A stretch of DNA of 64,000 nucleotides from UBA2821 sp902763335 (GTDB lineage Bacteria; Bacillota; Clostridia; Lachnospirales; Lachnospiraceae), in assembly GCA_052066835.1 (NCBI GenBank), contig JBQHRJ010000015.1; one strand, given 5' to 3'. Of this stretch, positions 8,837 through 16,416 are shown one piece after another. The translations under genes and the position numbers were made by a program. Position 1 is the first letter of the stretch; the number at the start of each line of letters is the position of its first letter. Under the pieces are notes generated by a model that saw only the letters and a list, made by a program, of their open reading frames with translations, was not told the origin of the DNA and did not search any database.

Positions 8837-10381
8837 ATGAATCAGGAAAAAGTGATTGTCATTGATTTTGGCGGGCAGTATAACCAATTAGTAGCACGTC
8901 GTGTCAGAGAATGTAACGTGTACTGCGAAATCTATTCTTATCGTACTGATTTAGAAAAGATTAAGGCTATGAACCCGAAGGGAATCATTTTGACAGGAGG
9001 TCCGAACAGTTGCTATGAAGCTGATTCACCGACATGCAGCAAAGAATTATTTGAGATAGGAGTACCTATCCTCGGACTGTGCTATGGCGCACAGCTTATG
9101 ATGCATGTACTGGGTGGAAAGGTTGAGAAAGCACCTGTCAGAGAGTATGGAAAAACGGAAGTGACTGTAGATAAGTCCTCTCCGCTCTTTAGTGATGTGT
9201 CAGAGAAGACAATCTGCTGGATGAGTCATTTTGATTATATTTCAAAGGTTGCAGACGGATTTGACATTGTGGCAACTACATCAGACTGCCCTGTGGCAGC
9301 AGCACAGAATAAGGAGAAGAATCTTTACGCAATCCAGTTCCATCCGGAAGTGCTTCACACACAGGAAGGAACAAAGATGCTGTACAATTTCGTAAGAAAT
9401 GTGTGCGGTTGTGCAGGAACATGGAGAATGGATTCATTTGTGGAAAATTCCATTAAGGCAATACGTGAGAAAGTCGGAGACGGTAAAGTGTTATGTGCAC
9501 TGTCAGGCGGAGTCGATTCAAGCGTGGCAGCAGTAATGCTCTCAAAGGCAATCGGCAGCCAGCTCACATGTGTATTCGTAGACCACGGCCTTTTAAGAAA
9601 GGACGAGGGAGATGAAGTAGAGGAAGTATTCGGACCGAATGGCCCTTATGAACTGAATTTCATCCGTGTAAATGCACAGGAGCGTTATTACAGCAAACTT
9701 GCCGGAGTAACAGAACCGGAACAGAAACGTAAAATAATCGGTGAGGAATTTATCCGTGTATTTGAAGAAGAGGCAAAGAAAATCGGAGCAGTTGATTTCC
9801 TCGTACAGGGAACAATCTACCCTGACGTAGTGGAAAGTGGCTTGGGCGGAGAATCCGCAGTAATCAAATCACACCACAACGTAGGAGGACTTCCTGAACA
9901 TGTTGATTTTAAAGAAATCATAGAACCGCTTCGTGACCTTTTCAAGGATGAGGTCCGCAAGGCAGGTCTTGAGATGGGAATACCTGAAAAGCTCGTATTC
10001 CGTCAGCCATTCCCTGGCCCTGGTCTTGGAATTCGTATAATCGGCGAAGTAACAGCCGAAAAGGTAAGAATCGTTCAGGAAGCAGATGCAATCTACCGTG
10101 AGGAGATAGCAAAAGCAGGTCTTGATAAGACGATAGGCCAGTACTTTGCAGCACTTACCAACATGCGTTCAGTAGGTGTAATGGGAGACGAGAGAACATA
10201 CGACTATGCGGTAGCATTGAGAGCGGTGAACACCATCGACTTTATGACAGCCGAGAGTGCAGAGATACCATTTGATGTACTGCAGAAGGTAATGAGCAGA
10301 ATCATAAACGAGGTCAGAGGAGTGAATAGAGTATTCTATGATCTGACGAGTAAACCACCGGGAACGATTGAGTTTGAATAG
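8837..10381 (+). CDS. guaA: GMP synthase (glutamine-hydrolysing)
   Basis: The enzyme converts XMP to GMP with glutamine and ATP. The class I glutamine amidotransferase domain (1-195) has catalytic Cys in GLCYGAQL and His-Pro-Glu in FHPEV. The ATP-pyrophosphatase PP-loop is SGGVDSSVA near residue 225, and the dimerization domain ends PPGTIEFE. The AGGAGG at 8823 fits ATG 8837, so the in-frame TTG 8831 is rejected. The last codons contain the 13-bp sequence duplicated at 46087: IME-1 has integrated into the 3' end of guaA without breaking the coding sequence. Confidence 0.98.
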   Translation: MNQEKVIVIDFGGQYNQLVARRVRECNVYCEIYSYRTDLEKIKAMNPKGIILTGGPNSCYEADSPTCSKELFEIGVPILGLCYGAQLMMHVLGGKVEKAPVREYGKTEVTVDKSSPLFSDVSEKTICWMSHFDYISKVADGFDIVATTSDCPVAAAQNKEKNLYAIQFHPEVLHTQEGTKMLYNFVRNVCGCAGTWRMDSFVENSIKAIREKVGDGKVLCALSGGVDSSVAAVMLSKAIGSQLTCVFVDHGLLRKDEGDEVEEVFGPNGPYELNFIRVNAQERYYSKLAGVTEPEQKRKIIGEEFIRVFEEEAKKIGAVDFLVQGTIYPDVVESGLGGESAVIKSHHNVGGLPEHVDFKEIIEPLRDLFKDEVRKAGLEMGIPEKLVFRQPFPGPGLGIRIIGEVTAEKVRIVQEADAIYREEIAKAGLDKTIGQYFAALTNMRSVGVMGDERTYDYAVALRAVNTIDFMTAESAEIPFDVLQKVMSRIINEVRGVNRVFYDLTSKPPGTIEFE

Positions 10382-10382
10382 T
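10370..10382 (+). other. Left attachment site of IME-1 (att core in guaA)
   Basis: GAGTTTGAATAGT overlaps the final guaA codons and stop. It is repeated exactly at 46087-46099. Confidence 0.85.
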
Positions 10383-10396
10383 ATCCACAAGTCTTG

Positions 10397-10432
10397 GAAA
10401 CCGCTAAATAAGCGGTTTCTGAGGCTTTTCTT
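10397..10432. terminator. Terminator at the IME-1 left end
   Basis: gaaaccgct and agcggtttc form a 9-bp stem followed by a T-rich tract. It lies inside the IME and serves guaA read-out; the original guaA terminator is probably the hairpin now at 46106. Confidence 0.75.
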
Positions 10433-10438
10433 TTTGCT

Positions 10439-10508
10439 CTGCTACTATTTTGCTACTAATCGCAACTACTCTCACTTGCTCAGTTTCACATCGTTTTTGA
10501 TAGCAAAT
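10439..10508. repeat. IME-1 left-end arm repeats
   Basis: ctgctactattttgctacta (10439-10458) recurs in direct orientation with two differences at 45963-45982. tttcacatcgttttt...tagcaaat (10484-10508) recurs inverted around 45969-46006. Terminal repeats of this kind next to a tyrosine integrase fit arm-type integrase binding sites. A related tttgctact is also found near 25829. Confidence 0.55.
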
Positions 10509-10547
10509 TATAGGATTATGTATTGTGCAGACGAATCTGCACATTGG

Positions 10548-10886
10548 TTACATGACTTTTCTTTGAGGCATCGGGATAATATTTCCGGATGTCTTTTCTT
10601 TTGGCATTGGTCCATATGGAAATGATGGAACTGTGGTATCTGCAATGTGTGATGATGCGTCGTCCATATCATATGAAATACCCATTGTCTCCAGTAGCAC
10701 ATTCCTTGCAGGTGGCTCCGGTGATGGAGTACTTTCTGCTCCTGCACCAAGCTGTTCCAGATTACTGACAAGCTCCTGCTGTTTGTGTGGAAACAGATGG
10801 GAGTAGGTGTTCAGTGTTGTGGATACCTTTTCGTGTCCAAGTCTGTCAGCAAGTACCAGTGCATCACAGCCCTGATTGATGAGCAA
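10548..10886 (-). pseudogene. IME-1 tyrosine integrase, C-terminal part (split by element A)
   Basis: Reads LLINQGCDALVLADRLGHEKVSTTLNTYSHLF, with the conserved LGH box and nucleophile Tyr (NTYSH), then a ~60-residue extra tail. Its N-terminal part is 13.8 kb away at 24664-25579 on the same strand. Joining the parts at the Leu codon gives an uninterrupted 417-residue integrase. The ORF can also be read slightly into the insert (THAS), because the element end resembles the target. Confidence 0.9.
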
Positions 10887-10996
10887 ACTGGCGTGAGTTT
10901 GACTTTCTGAGGGATAAAATAAGAACTATACAAAATTCGGGTATCTATGGATAAAATGATGTATTAGATAATTTTCAACGGAAAGGACAGATAAAA

Positions 10997-11236
10997 ATGA
11001 GATTAATTTATGCGGAATACGATATGTATCATAACAGTATTGATGTAACAACATTCAATGGATATACTTTAAGAATTGACTGCAATGTTGCAGAAGATGG
11101 CTTACGGACAACTCCCGGTTCACAATGCGCCTTAAATGCACTGGCAATAGATGAGCCACTGGAATATGCGACATTGGCATTGGATGGAAATTTACAGATG
11201 TGGGTAGATGCAGAGGACAGTCTTGAATTATTATAA
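10997..11236 (+). CDS. DUF6061 family protein
   Basis: A 79-residue acidic protein with the family signature NSIDVTTFNGYTLRIDC ... QCALNALAIDEPLEYA ... W-DAEDSLE. Function unknown. It is the first gene inside one end of element A, and a close homologue (60148-60387) is the first gene inside the equivalent end of element B, so it is backbone rather than cargo. Start ATG follows GGAAAGGA. Confidence 0.85.
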   Translation: MRLIYAEYDMYHNSIDVTTFNGYTLRIDCNVAEDGLRTTPGSQCALNALAIDEPLEYATLALDGNLQMWVDAEDSLELL

Positions 11237-11301
11237 TTGAATATCAAACAACCTTTTTCCTTTAGAGCAGAAAAATGTTATACTAAAATTCAAAATACCT
11301 A

Positions 11302-11332
11302 TTGACTCTCTCGGAGCGTCATAGCTTAAAGT
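11302..11332 (+). promoter_or_regulatory. MerR-type promoter with 19-bp spacer
   Basis: TTGACT and TAAAGT are separated by 19 bp that contain the imperfect dyad actctctcggagcgt. The over-long spacer with an internal operator is the hallmark of MerR-family regulated promoters. It lies 30 bp before the MerR gene, which suggests autoregulation. Confidence 0.8.
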
Positions 11333-11362
11333 TATCTTATCAAGAACAGGAGGTCAGTAGCT

Positions 11363-12220
11363 ATGAGAACTGTAAAAGAAATATCAGATTTAACAGGTAT
11401 CAGCGTTCGCACGCTTCACTATTATGATGAAATCGGGTTGTTAAAGCCAACAGAAAAAAGTGATGCGGGATACCGGCTTTATGACGATAAGGCACTGGAA
11501 ACATTACAACAGATTTTATTTTTCCGTGAGTTTGATATCTCCTTGAAAGAAATCAAAGCTGTTTTGGACAATCCGGCTCTTGATAGAAATCAGATTTTAC
11601 AAGTACAGCGAAAAATGTTGGTAACAAAGAAAGAACGAATGGAACGTCTGATTGCCAGCATTGATGACATTCTGAAAGGAGAGAACAAAATGGATTTTAC
11701 AATTTTTACCAAAACAGAAGTAGAAGAAATGTTCCAAACCATGCTTGAGTATATGCCGGAGAATATGAGAAATATTGCAATTAAAGAATTTGGTAGCATT
11801 GAACAATGGAAAAAGCATTATATGGAAGTCGTATCTTCGGAAGAAATGCAGAAAGGCTATGCAAAGGTAGTTGAATGGTACGGTGGAAAGGACAAGTTTC
11901 TGTCTGTTGCCCGAACTCCCGTCAGCAAAGAAGTTGCAGAAAGCTATAACAAACGGATAGAAGCGATTTTGCAAAAACTGATTGCAAAACAGAATTGTGA
12001 CATAGATTCTTTTGAAGTAAAAGAGCTTGTCGGAGAATATGGCTTTGTTATGAAACAGTTTTCCCAGATAAAAGAAGAAAAAGGCTTTATGATGGCACAG
12101 GCGCAATATTACCGCAATGAAAAAATCAGACCAATGATAGACGAAAAATACGGTGAAGGGGCTTCTGATTTCTTTGCACGGGCAATAGAGTCTTTTTACA
12201 CAAACAGACAGGTAATCTAA
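11363..12220 (+). CDS. MerR-family regulator with TipAS effector domain
   Basis: The N-terminal winged helix (1-70, TVKEISDLTGISVRTLHYYDEIGLL) is classical MerR, followed by the dimerization helix (~80-110). The C-terminal ~150 residues are a TipAS/TipAL-type antibiotic-binding domain (pattern Y..M..Y...FG....W...; E.G.A..FA.AIE.FY). TipAS domains sense thiopeptides and other drugs. 285 residues is typical for full TipAL/Mta proteins. No transporter lies directly downstream; a terminator follows, so it may act in trans or on itself. Confidence 0.9.
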   Translation: MRTVKEISDLTGISVRTLHYYDEIGLLKPTEKSDAGYRLYDDKALETLQQILFFREFDISLKEIKAVLDNPALDRNQILQVQRKMLVTKKERMERLIASIDDILKGENKMDFTIFTKTEVEEMFQTMLEYMPENMRNIAIKEFGSIEQWKKHYMEVVSSEEMQKGYAKVVEWYGGKDKFLSVARTPVSKEVAESYNKRIEAILQKLIAKQNCDIDSFEVKELVGEYGFVMKQFSQIKEEKGFMMAQAQYYRNEKIRPMIDEKYGEGASDFFARAIESFYTNRQVI

Positions 12221-12281
12221 ATATTTGCCTAAATGTATCTCCTCATTCTATAGGTGAAACAGAATTTCAAATCTGAAATAT

Positions 12282-12311
12282 ACAGCCCATCACATCAACG
12301 TGACGGGCTGT
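12282..12311. terminator. Bidirectional hairpin between convergent genes
   Basis: acagccc(atcac) pairs with (gtgac)gggctgt between the MerR gene and the oppositely oriented DUF6040 gene. Confidence 0.75.
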
Positions 12312-12317
12312 ACTTCC

Positions 12318-13295
12318 TTAATAGTGATATTTACTACATTCAGCCACATATATACCAATCGCAAGCAATACCCCAACACCTATCAACCATAGCAGGAATA
12401 GGTTAATCGGTAAAATCATTCGGATATAATCTCCAAGATATACAACCACCATCAACAGCAGAATTGCAATGGATACAGTCCACATATTGATTCCTGACCG
12501 TATCTTTTTTCTATTCTTATCCCACGCCATATGACAGATAAAAAAGAGCAGGATTCCAGTTGAGATGAGGAACAGTGTCAATGCAATCCAGTATACTACA
12601 TTGCCCCATATCGGCTGACTAATCATGTCGGCGAGCAGTTGTGCAAGTCCACATTCTGCGTCAACTATCATTACCAGCACTTTTCCACAGCCATTCAAGA
12701 AAGTGGTAAAGAAATCCACGGTATCTTTCCAAAATGCCTCCTGCTGAAAAGCCGTCAGTATCATAGTTGTTGTGCAAAGCATCATAAAAAGAAACAAATA
12801 ATTTTCCAAATACTCTTTTCGGTTACGGTAGGAAACAATCGCCTTGTCAAGCAACGACTGTTTACAGTTTTTGCACTTTTCATACAGCACTTTTCTCTCA
12901 ACCTCCACTTCCTTAATCTTCATATGGCTTCTTGCATAAGCTGCATCCTGTTCTGCCTGTTTCTGCTTATGCAAAGCAGCATCTGCCTTATCGGTCAATT
13001 CCTCGTTTTCGAGCCTTAATCTTTCGTTGTCTTTCAGAATCCTGTCGCTCTCGTTCTGCTTCACGATATGCTCTGCCTGTCTGCGAATCTTTAATGACTG
13101 CTCCTGAAGCTGCGTCGTTTGCTCTTGCATCAGCACCTGCACGTTCTGCCATTCGGATAAGGTCGGAAGCTGCTGTAGTTCGCTCTCTAATGCTTGTATG
13201 GTCTGGGTCTTTTCCGTAAGTTCCGCCTGCATTTGCTCCATCTGTTCCAGCATTGCCAGCAGATCTGAGTCTCTGTAACCTCTCAAATCGTTCAT
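12318..13295 (-). CDS. DUF6040-like coiled-coil membrane protein
   Basis: A 325-residue protein. Residues ~1-125 are a long Gln/Glu-rich coiled coil and the C-terminal half has about four hydrophobic membrane segments (near 170, 230, 275 and 300). Its first ~100 codons overlap the 3' end of the relaxase gene in another frame. The start has a clear GAGGAG site inside the relaxase gene. Element B has the same fold and overlap at 56492-57484. Function unknown; the position at the end of the mobilization operon suggests a transfer-associated membrane role (inference). Confidence 0.8.
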   Translation of the reverse strand: MNDLRGYRDSDLLAMLEQMEQMQAELTEKTQTIQALESELQQLPTLSEWQNVQVLMQEQTTQLQEQSLKIRRQAEHIVKQNESDRILKDNERLRLENEELTDKADAALHKQKQAEQDAAYARSHMKIKEVEVERKVLYEKCKNCKQSLLDKAIVSYRNRKEYLENYLFLFMMLCTTTMILTAFQQEAFWKDTVDFFTTFLNGCGKVLVMIVDAECGLAQLLADMISQPIWGNVVYWIALTLFLISTGILLFFICHMAWDKNRKKIRSGINMWTVSIAILLLMVVVYLGDYIRMILPINLFLLWLIGVGVLLAIGIYVAECSKYHY

Positions 13296-14457
13296 AAATC
13301 TCTTTTCTCCTCTCTAAAGCTTCGTCAATTGTTCGTTTTCGTCGTTCAATTGCTGCACCAATGACTGCAACGAATTGATCTGTCTGTCCTTTTCCCTGAT
13401 TACTTTCTCTGCCTGTGCCAAGTCCTGATTCGCCGCCTGCAGCTCCTCCGTAATCTCCAGTATCAGTTCCTGCTGCTCTGTCATAAGTGCGAGCATCTCT
13501 TCCAGTATTGGAAGTTCGTTTTGCAATATTTCTTTCTCCATAGTGCATCCTCACTTTCATTAAATTGTCCTTTAGTTCCATCAGCCTTTTCCCTATTCCC
13601 AAAACAGTATCTTTCAGTTTGGAAATGATTTGGTTCAGCCGCTTTATTTCACGGTTAAGTTCCATCCGTTCCGAAGCAAGCCCCCTCCGCTCCATCTGTC
13701 TGGCTGCGTATCCCTCGTGAATCGTGGGAATCCGTTCAATGCCCTGTCGTTTAAAGCTCCTGTGGTCTATCTGATTCTCCGGTGCAAGATACTGGTTGCA
13801 CATATCCGCCCAGGAACTGCGCCACTTTTCAGCATTGGACTGACTATTCCAGTCATTGGACAGAACCGTAACACGTTTCCATAACTTCTCATTCCGCTTT
13901 CCGAGTTTCTGCAAACCAGTATTCTCATCCATCAGTGGAATCCGTTCTCCGTTTTCATCAAGCGCATAAGTTTTCTTTTCCTTTGGAGCCCAGCTTCCGT
14001 CTTCCTTGAATCCTCTGGTGGTCAACAGGATATGGGCGTGGGGATTTTGGTGCAAAACTGTTTTCCCATCCACATGCTTTTCGTGAATTGCCATATCCGC
14101 ACACATTCCAGCGGAAGTGAAATTTTCTGCAATATAATTCTGCAAAAGTGTAATCTGTTCTTCCCTTGAAAGTTCAACCGGAAGTGCCACTTCAATTTCC
14201 CTTGCAAGCTGGGCATCCGATTTCTTTTCCACTTTCTGCACCTCGTTCCAGAGAATTTCCCGGTTCTGATATTCCTGTGGTGCATTGGCTGGGAGAAAAA
14301 TCTCCGAATAGATTACACCTCTTTTCCTCGTGTAATCGTGCGTATATCCGGTTTCCTTTTCTTCCAATTTGACACCTGCCCGGTAAGCAGCTGCGGCAAC
14401 TGCACCTTTTCCAGAGCTTCGGCTGACTATCTTAATGGAAAGATGAAAAATTGCCAT
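12988..14457 (-). CDS. mobA: MobA/MobL-type relaxase (MOBQ family)
   Basis: The relaxase nicks oriT and starts strand transfer. The N-terminal domain shows the active-site Tyr in VAAAAYRAG (Y25), a metal-binding NPHAHILLTTRG (third motif) and the family W-WN-AEKWR-SWAD block. I start at the ATG at 14457, with a GGGAGGTGG site 4 bases upstream; the frame is open further upstream through oriT. The C-terminal ~155 residues are Arg/Glu/Gly-rich, probably disordered. They fully overlap a 75-codon ORF and partly overlap the DUF6040 gene, both in other frames. Length 489 residues. Confidence 0.92.
   Translation of the reverse strand: MAIFHLSIKIVSRSSGKGAVAAAAYRAGVKLEEKETGYTHDYTRKRGVIYSEIFLPANAPQEYQNREILWNEVQKVEKKSDAQLAREIEVALPVELSREEQITLLQNYIAENFTSAGMCADMAIHEKHVDGKTVLHQNPHAHILLTTRGFKEDGSWAPKEKKTYALDENGERIPLMDENTGLQKLGKRNEKLWKRVTVLSNDWNSQSNAEKWRSSWADMCNQYLAPENQIDHRSFKRQGIERIPTIHEGYAARQMERRGLASERMELNREIKRLNQIISKLKDTVLGIGKRLMELKDNLMKVRMHYGERNIAKRTSNTGRDARTYDRAAGTDTGDYGGAAGGESGLGTGRESNQGKGQTDQFVAVIGAAIERRKRTIDEALERRKEIYERFERLQRLRSAGNAGTDGANAGGTYGKDPDHTSIRERTTAASDLIRMAERAGADARANDAASGAVIKDSQTGRAYREAERERQDSERQRKIKARKRGIDR
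13314..13541 (-). CDS. Small coiled-coil protein nested inside the relaxase gene
   Basis: A 75-residue heptad-rich protein (EEMLALMTEQQELI ... LQSLVQQLNDENEQL) read in a different frame and wholly within the relaxase tail. It has its own GTGAGGA ribosome site 7 bases before the ATG. A counterpart of 83 residues occupies the same nested place in element B (56219-56470). Conservation of the ORF, start and coiled-coil character in both elements supports real translation. Function unknown. Confidence 0.75.
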   Translation of the reverse strand: MEKEILQNELPILEEMLALMTEQQELILEITEELQAANQDLAQAEKVIREKDRQINSLQSLVQQLNDENEQLTKL

Positions 14458-14482
14458 CGTACCACCTCCCCGTATGATATTG

Positions 14483-14504
14483 AAAAACCGCATAGGCGGT
14501 TTTT
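14483..14504. terminator. Palindromic hairpin between oriT and relaxase gene
   Basis: aaaaaccgc and gcggttttt form a perfect 9-bp stem, 25 bp upstream of the relaxase start. It could be an attenuator in the mob leader. The rest of the 340-bp non-coding stretch (14458-14798) holds oriT and further hairpins (ttgccac/gtggcaa 14665-14680; caagttg/caacttg 14580-14609). Confidence 0.55.
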
Positions 14505-14689
14505 GCTTTACCATTTTGCCGTATCCGGCAAATAGCCGTCTGCAAGACCGCTCTCTGCGAAGAGTGCGATGCAACTGCACAAGTTGCTGTCATCCAAGTA
14601 CACAACTTGGTCTGGCTGAAAGCCCCGCCGACGGAACGAGCCCGGCAAGCAAAGCGCAGACCGGTTGCCACCTGTGGCAAACTTATATC

Positions 14690-14721
14690 AGACAGGCTCT
14701 GCCTGTCTATAAGTGCGCCCT
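14690..14721 (+). other. oriT: oriT of element A with RSF1010-like nic site
   Basis: An 8-bp inverted repeat (agacaggc-tct-gcctgtct) is followed at once by aTAAGTGCGCCCT. This matches the layout of the RSF1010/R1162 oriT (inverted repeat, then TAAxTGCG/CCCT), the site nicked by MOBQ relaxases, which is the class encoded here. The same sequence occurs inverted in element B at 55167-55198. The nic position between G and CCCT is inferred by analogy. Confidence 0.85.
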
Positions 14722-14798
14722 TCTCTCTTACGAGAAAAGGGAATTGCAAAAGCATTTCTGCCTCTGCAACTCCCAACATATAAAAAGAAGATACCAAA

Positions 14799-15128
14799 TT
14801 ACTCATTCTTGGCACCTTCCATTTCACTGCCCGTATCCGGGCATTTTTCCATTGCTCTGGTAAAATATTTTCCATTTCGTTCCTGCTGATTTAGGAAATT
14901 CAAAAGACGCATCACATCTTCCTCCACCAGCGGACGATCCAGTACCTTTTCCACGATTCCTCCAATCTGACACAGCAGATGAGTACGTTTCTTGCGTTCC
15001 TCTGCTTTTTGCTGCTGTTTGAGCCGCTTCATCTGCGCCTGATACTGTTTCGCCTTTTCCATTACCTGCTCATACTGTATTTCCTTTTCAGAAATGCGTT
15101 CCTCAATACTTCTCTGTGTTCTAACCAT
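14799..15128 (-). CDS. DUF3847 family protein
   Basis: A 109-residue, strongly charged N-terminal coiled coil (EERISEKEIQYEQVMEKAKQ ... KRLKQQQK) leads into a small conserved C-terminal domain (HLLCQIGGIVEKVLDRPL ... LNQQERNGKYF). The start was moved to the ATG at 15128, which has AAAGGAGG. It sits between TnpW and oriT in both elements, so an accessory relaxosome or DNA-binding role is plausible but unproven. Confidence 0.82.
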   Translation of the reverse strand: MVRTQRSIEERISEKEIQYEQVMEKAKQYQAQMKRLKQQQKAEERKKRTHLLCQIGGIVEKVLDRPLVEEDVMRLLNFLNQQERNGKYFTRAMEKCPDTGSEMEGAKNE

Positions 15129-15144
15129 AAGATTGTTCCTCCTT

Positions 15145-15339
15145 TTAAACTGCTTCTGCTTCATCAGTAGCTGATGAAATTTCATCTGTAAGCGCCACTG
15201 TACCCATCAGGTGTAGCAGCTTATCCTCTACGGTATCCGTTGTGTTTTCTGCGAAATGCACATTGACACGATAGGTGGTGTTTCCAATTCTTTTTGTAAA
15301 AGTACTGGTACACTTTTCACCATTCTGTTTCTTCTCCAT
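15145..15339 (-). CDS. tnpW: Transposon-encoded protein TnpW
   Basis: A 64-residue protein with the TnpW pattern TFTKRIGNTTYRVNVHFAENTTDTVEDKLLHLM. The family is found in Tn4451-like elements, with unknown biochemical function. Start ATG is preceded by GGAGGG; the longer upstream reading overlaps a leader ORF and is rejected. First main gene of the mobilization operon (TnpW-DUF3847-oriT-relaxase-nested ORF-DUF6040). Confidence 0.88.
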   Translation of the reverse strand: MEKKQNGEKCTSTFTKRIGNTTYRVNVHFAENTTDTVEDKLLHLMGTVALTDEISSATDEAEAV

Positions 15340-15389
15340 AAAAACCCTCCATTCCTTCAATAAACAATTGATAATCGAACACTTGTTTG

Positions 15390-15449
15390 TTATAATAAAT
15401 GCATAGCAGTTGGGGCACGAATGGCAATGTGAATCGTTCCTTTTTTCAT
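15390..15449 (-). CDS. Possible 19-residue leader peptide before TnpW
   Basis: MKKGTIHIAIRAPTAMHLL, with AAAGGAG 10 bases upstream, lies between the two-box promoter motif and tnpW. Element B has a 15-codon ORF at the same position (54471-54518). Both are too short to judge by sequence similarity; good ribosome sites and conserved position are the only support. Confidence 0.45.
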   Translation of the reverse strand: MKKGTIHIAIRAPTAMHLL

Positions 15450-15506
15450 TTTCCGTTTTCTCCTTTCTTGAATTCGAGTAATCTGTTTCAATCAAAACAA
15501 TTACTT

Positions 15507-15550
15507 CTTCACCTAAAGGAGAAAATTCCGATGCAAAACGGAACTGTTTT
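15507..15550 (-). promoter_or_regulatory. Two-box promoter-like motif, copy 3 (reads towards tnpW)
   Basis: On the minus strand: AAAACAGTTCCG, 14 bases, then TTTCTCCTTTAGGTGA. Four copies in the window keep both boxes and a 13-14 base gap while the gap sequence varies. This is promoter-like and not a normal TTGACA/TATAAT pair. A hairpin (agtaat...attact) follows it. Confidence 0.65.
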
Positions 15551-15579
15551 GAAAAGATTTTTTGAAAAAGGATTTTTAT

Positions 15580-16326
15580 ATGGAGAGCAGAGAAGATTTT
15601 TATTTTGATAATTCGGATAATCCAGAATCAGATGATACGATAGAAAAAGAAGAGCATTATAAATGGACGATTTCACTGGAAGAGGAAACTAAAGAAGATG
15701 CTTTCATCCCGGAAGAGGATTTACTGGAACAGGCAGAACCTGAGGTTGCCGAACGGCTGATATTAAAAAGAGACCTGCGAAAAGCTGCCATTGCAAGAAT
15801 GGAAGCTGCTGCCAGAACACAGGGAGATTTTGAAGATGTCATTGACGCATGGGACAAAGAGGATAAAAACCGTGAAAGACGTGAGCGTTATCACGAGGTC
15901 TGCCGGGATGATGCCGAGGTTCCGTTTGAGTACAACATGTCTCCGGATGAGATTGTTATTCCGGCACCCATTCAAAGTGTGTACTGGCAGCAAATGATGA
16001 AGGGCGAATTTTTAGATGTAATATTTGACTGTCCTTATGAATTGCAGGAGCTTGTATGCGACAGCAATATCTCACAGATACTAAGTGAATTAAGTGAAAA
16101 GCACAAAGCACTTTTCTATTTTTTATATATCAGGGATTACAGTACATGCTGTCTTGCGAAAATGTATGAGCAGTCTGACCGGAATATCCGTAAGGTGAGA
16201 GCAACCATTTTAAGGAAGATTCACAAAAAGCTGATTCCGGTTTTGCAGTATAAATGTGATAACGGACTGTCAACAACTATGAAGGAACGAAACTTTTTAG
16301 AAAGACATTGCAGTACGGATGGATAG
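15580..16326 (+). CDS. Element-encoded sigma-factor-like protein
   Basis: A 248-residue protein with an acidic N-terminus, a central NMSPDEIVIPAPI block, and a C-terminal helix-turn-helix resembling sigma region 4 (DYSTCCLAKMYEQSDRNIRKVR, then a basic helix). Start ATG 15580 is chosen over TTG 15562 because AAAAAGGA lies 7 bases before it. It is divergent from tnpW, with the two-box motif between them. A homologue is at the same place in element B (53565-54323). I infer that it recognises the two-box motifs; a plain DNA-binding regulator is the alternative. Confidence 0.7.
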   Translation: MESREDFYFDNSDNPESDDTIEKEEHYKWTISLEEETKEDAFIPEEDLLEQAEPEVAERLILKRDLRKAAIARMEAAARTQGDFEDVIDAWDKEDKNRERRERYHEVCRDDAEVPFEYNMSPDEIVIPAPIQSVYWQQMMKGEFLDVIFDCPYELQELVCDSNISQILSELSEKHKALFYFLYIRDYSTCCLAKMYEQSDRNIRKVRATILRKIHKKLIPVLQYKCDNGLSTTMKERNFLERHCSTDG

Positions 16327-16416
16327 ATGATATGATTGGAATGTAATCGAATTTTGTTTATAGCAATTACTCACAATAAAAATAGACATTTATGACGAAA
16401 CAGAGGTATCAGAAAT

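Noticed and set aside
10548..10886. Independent short integrase gene
   Set aside because: It lacks catalytic Arg and HxxR motifs and joins exactly with 24664-25579 when element A is removed.
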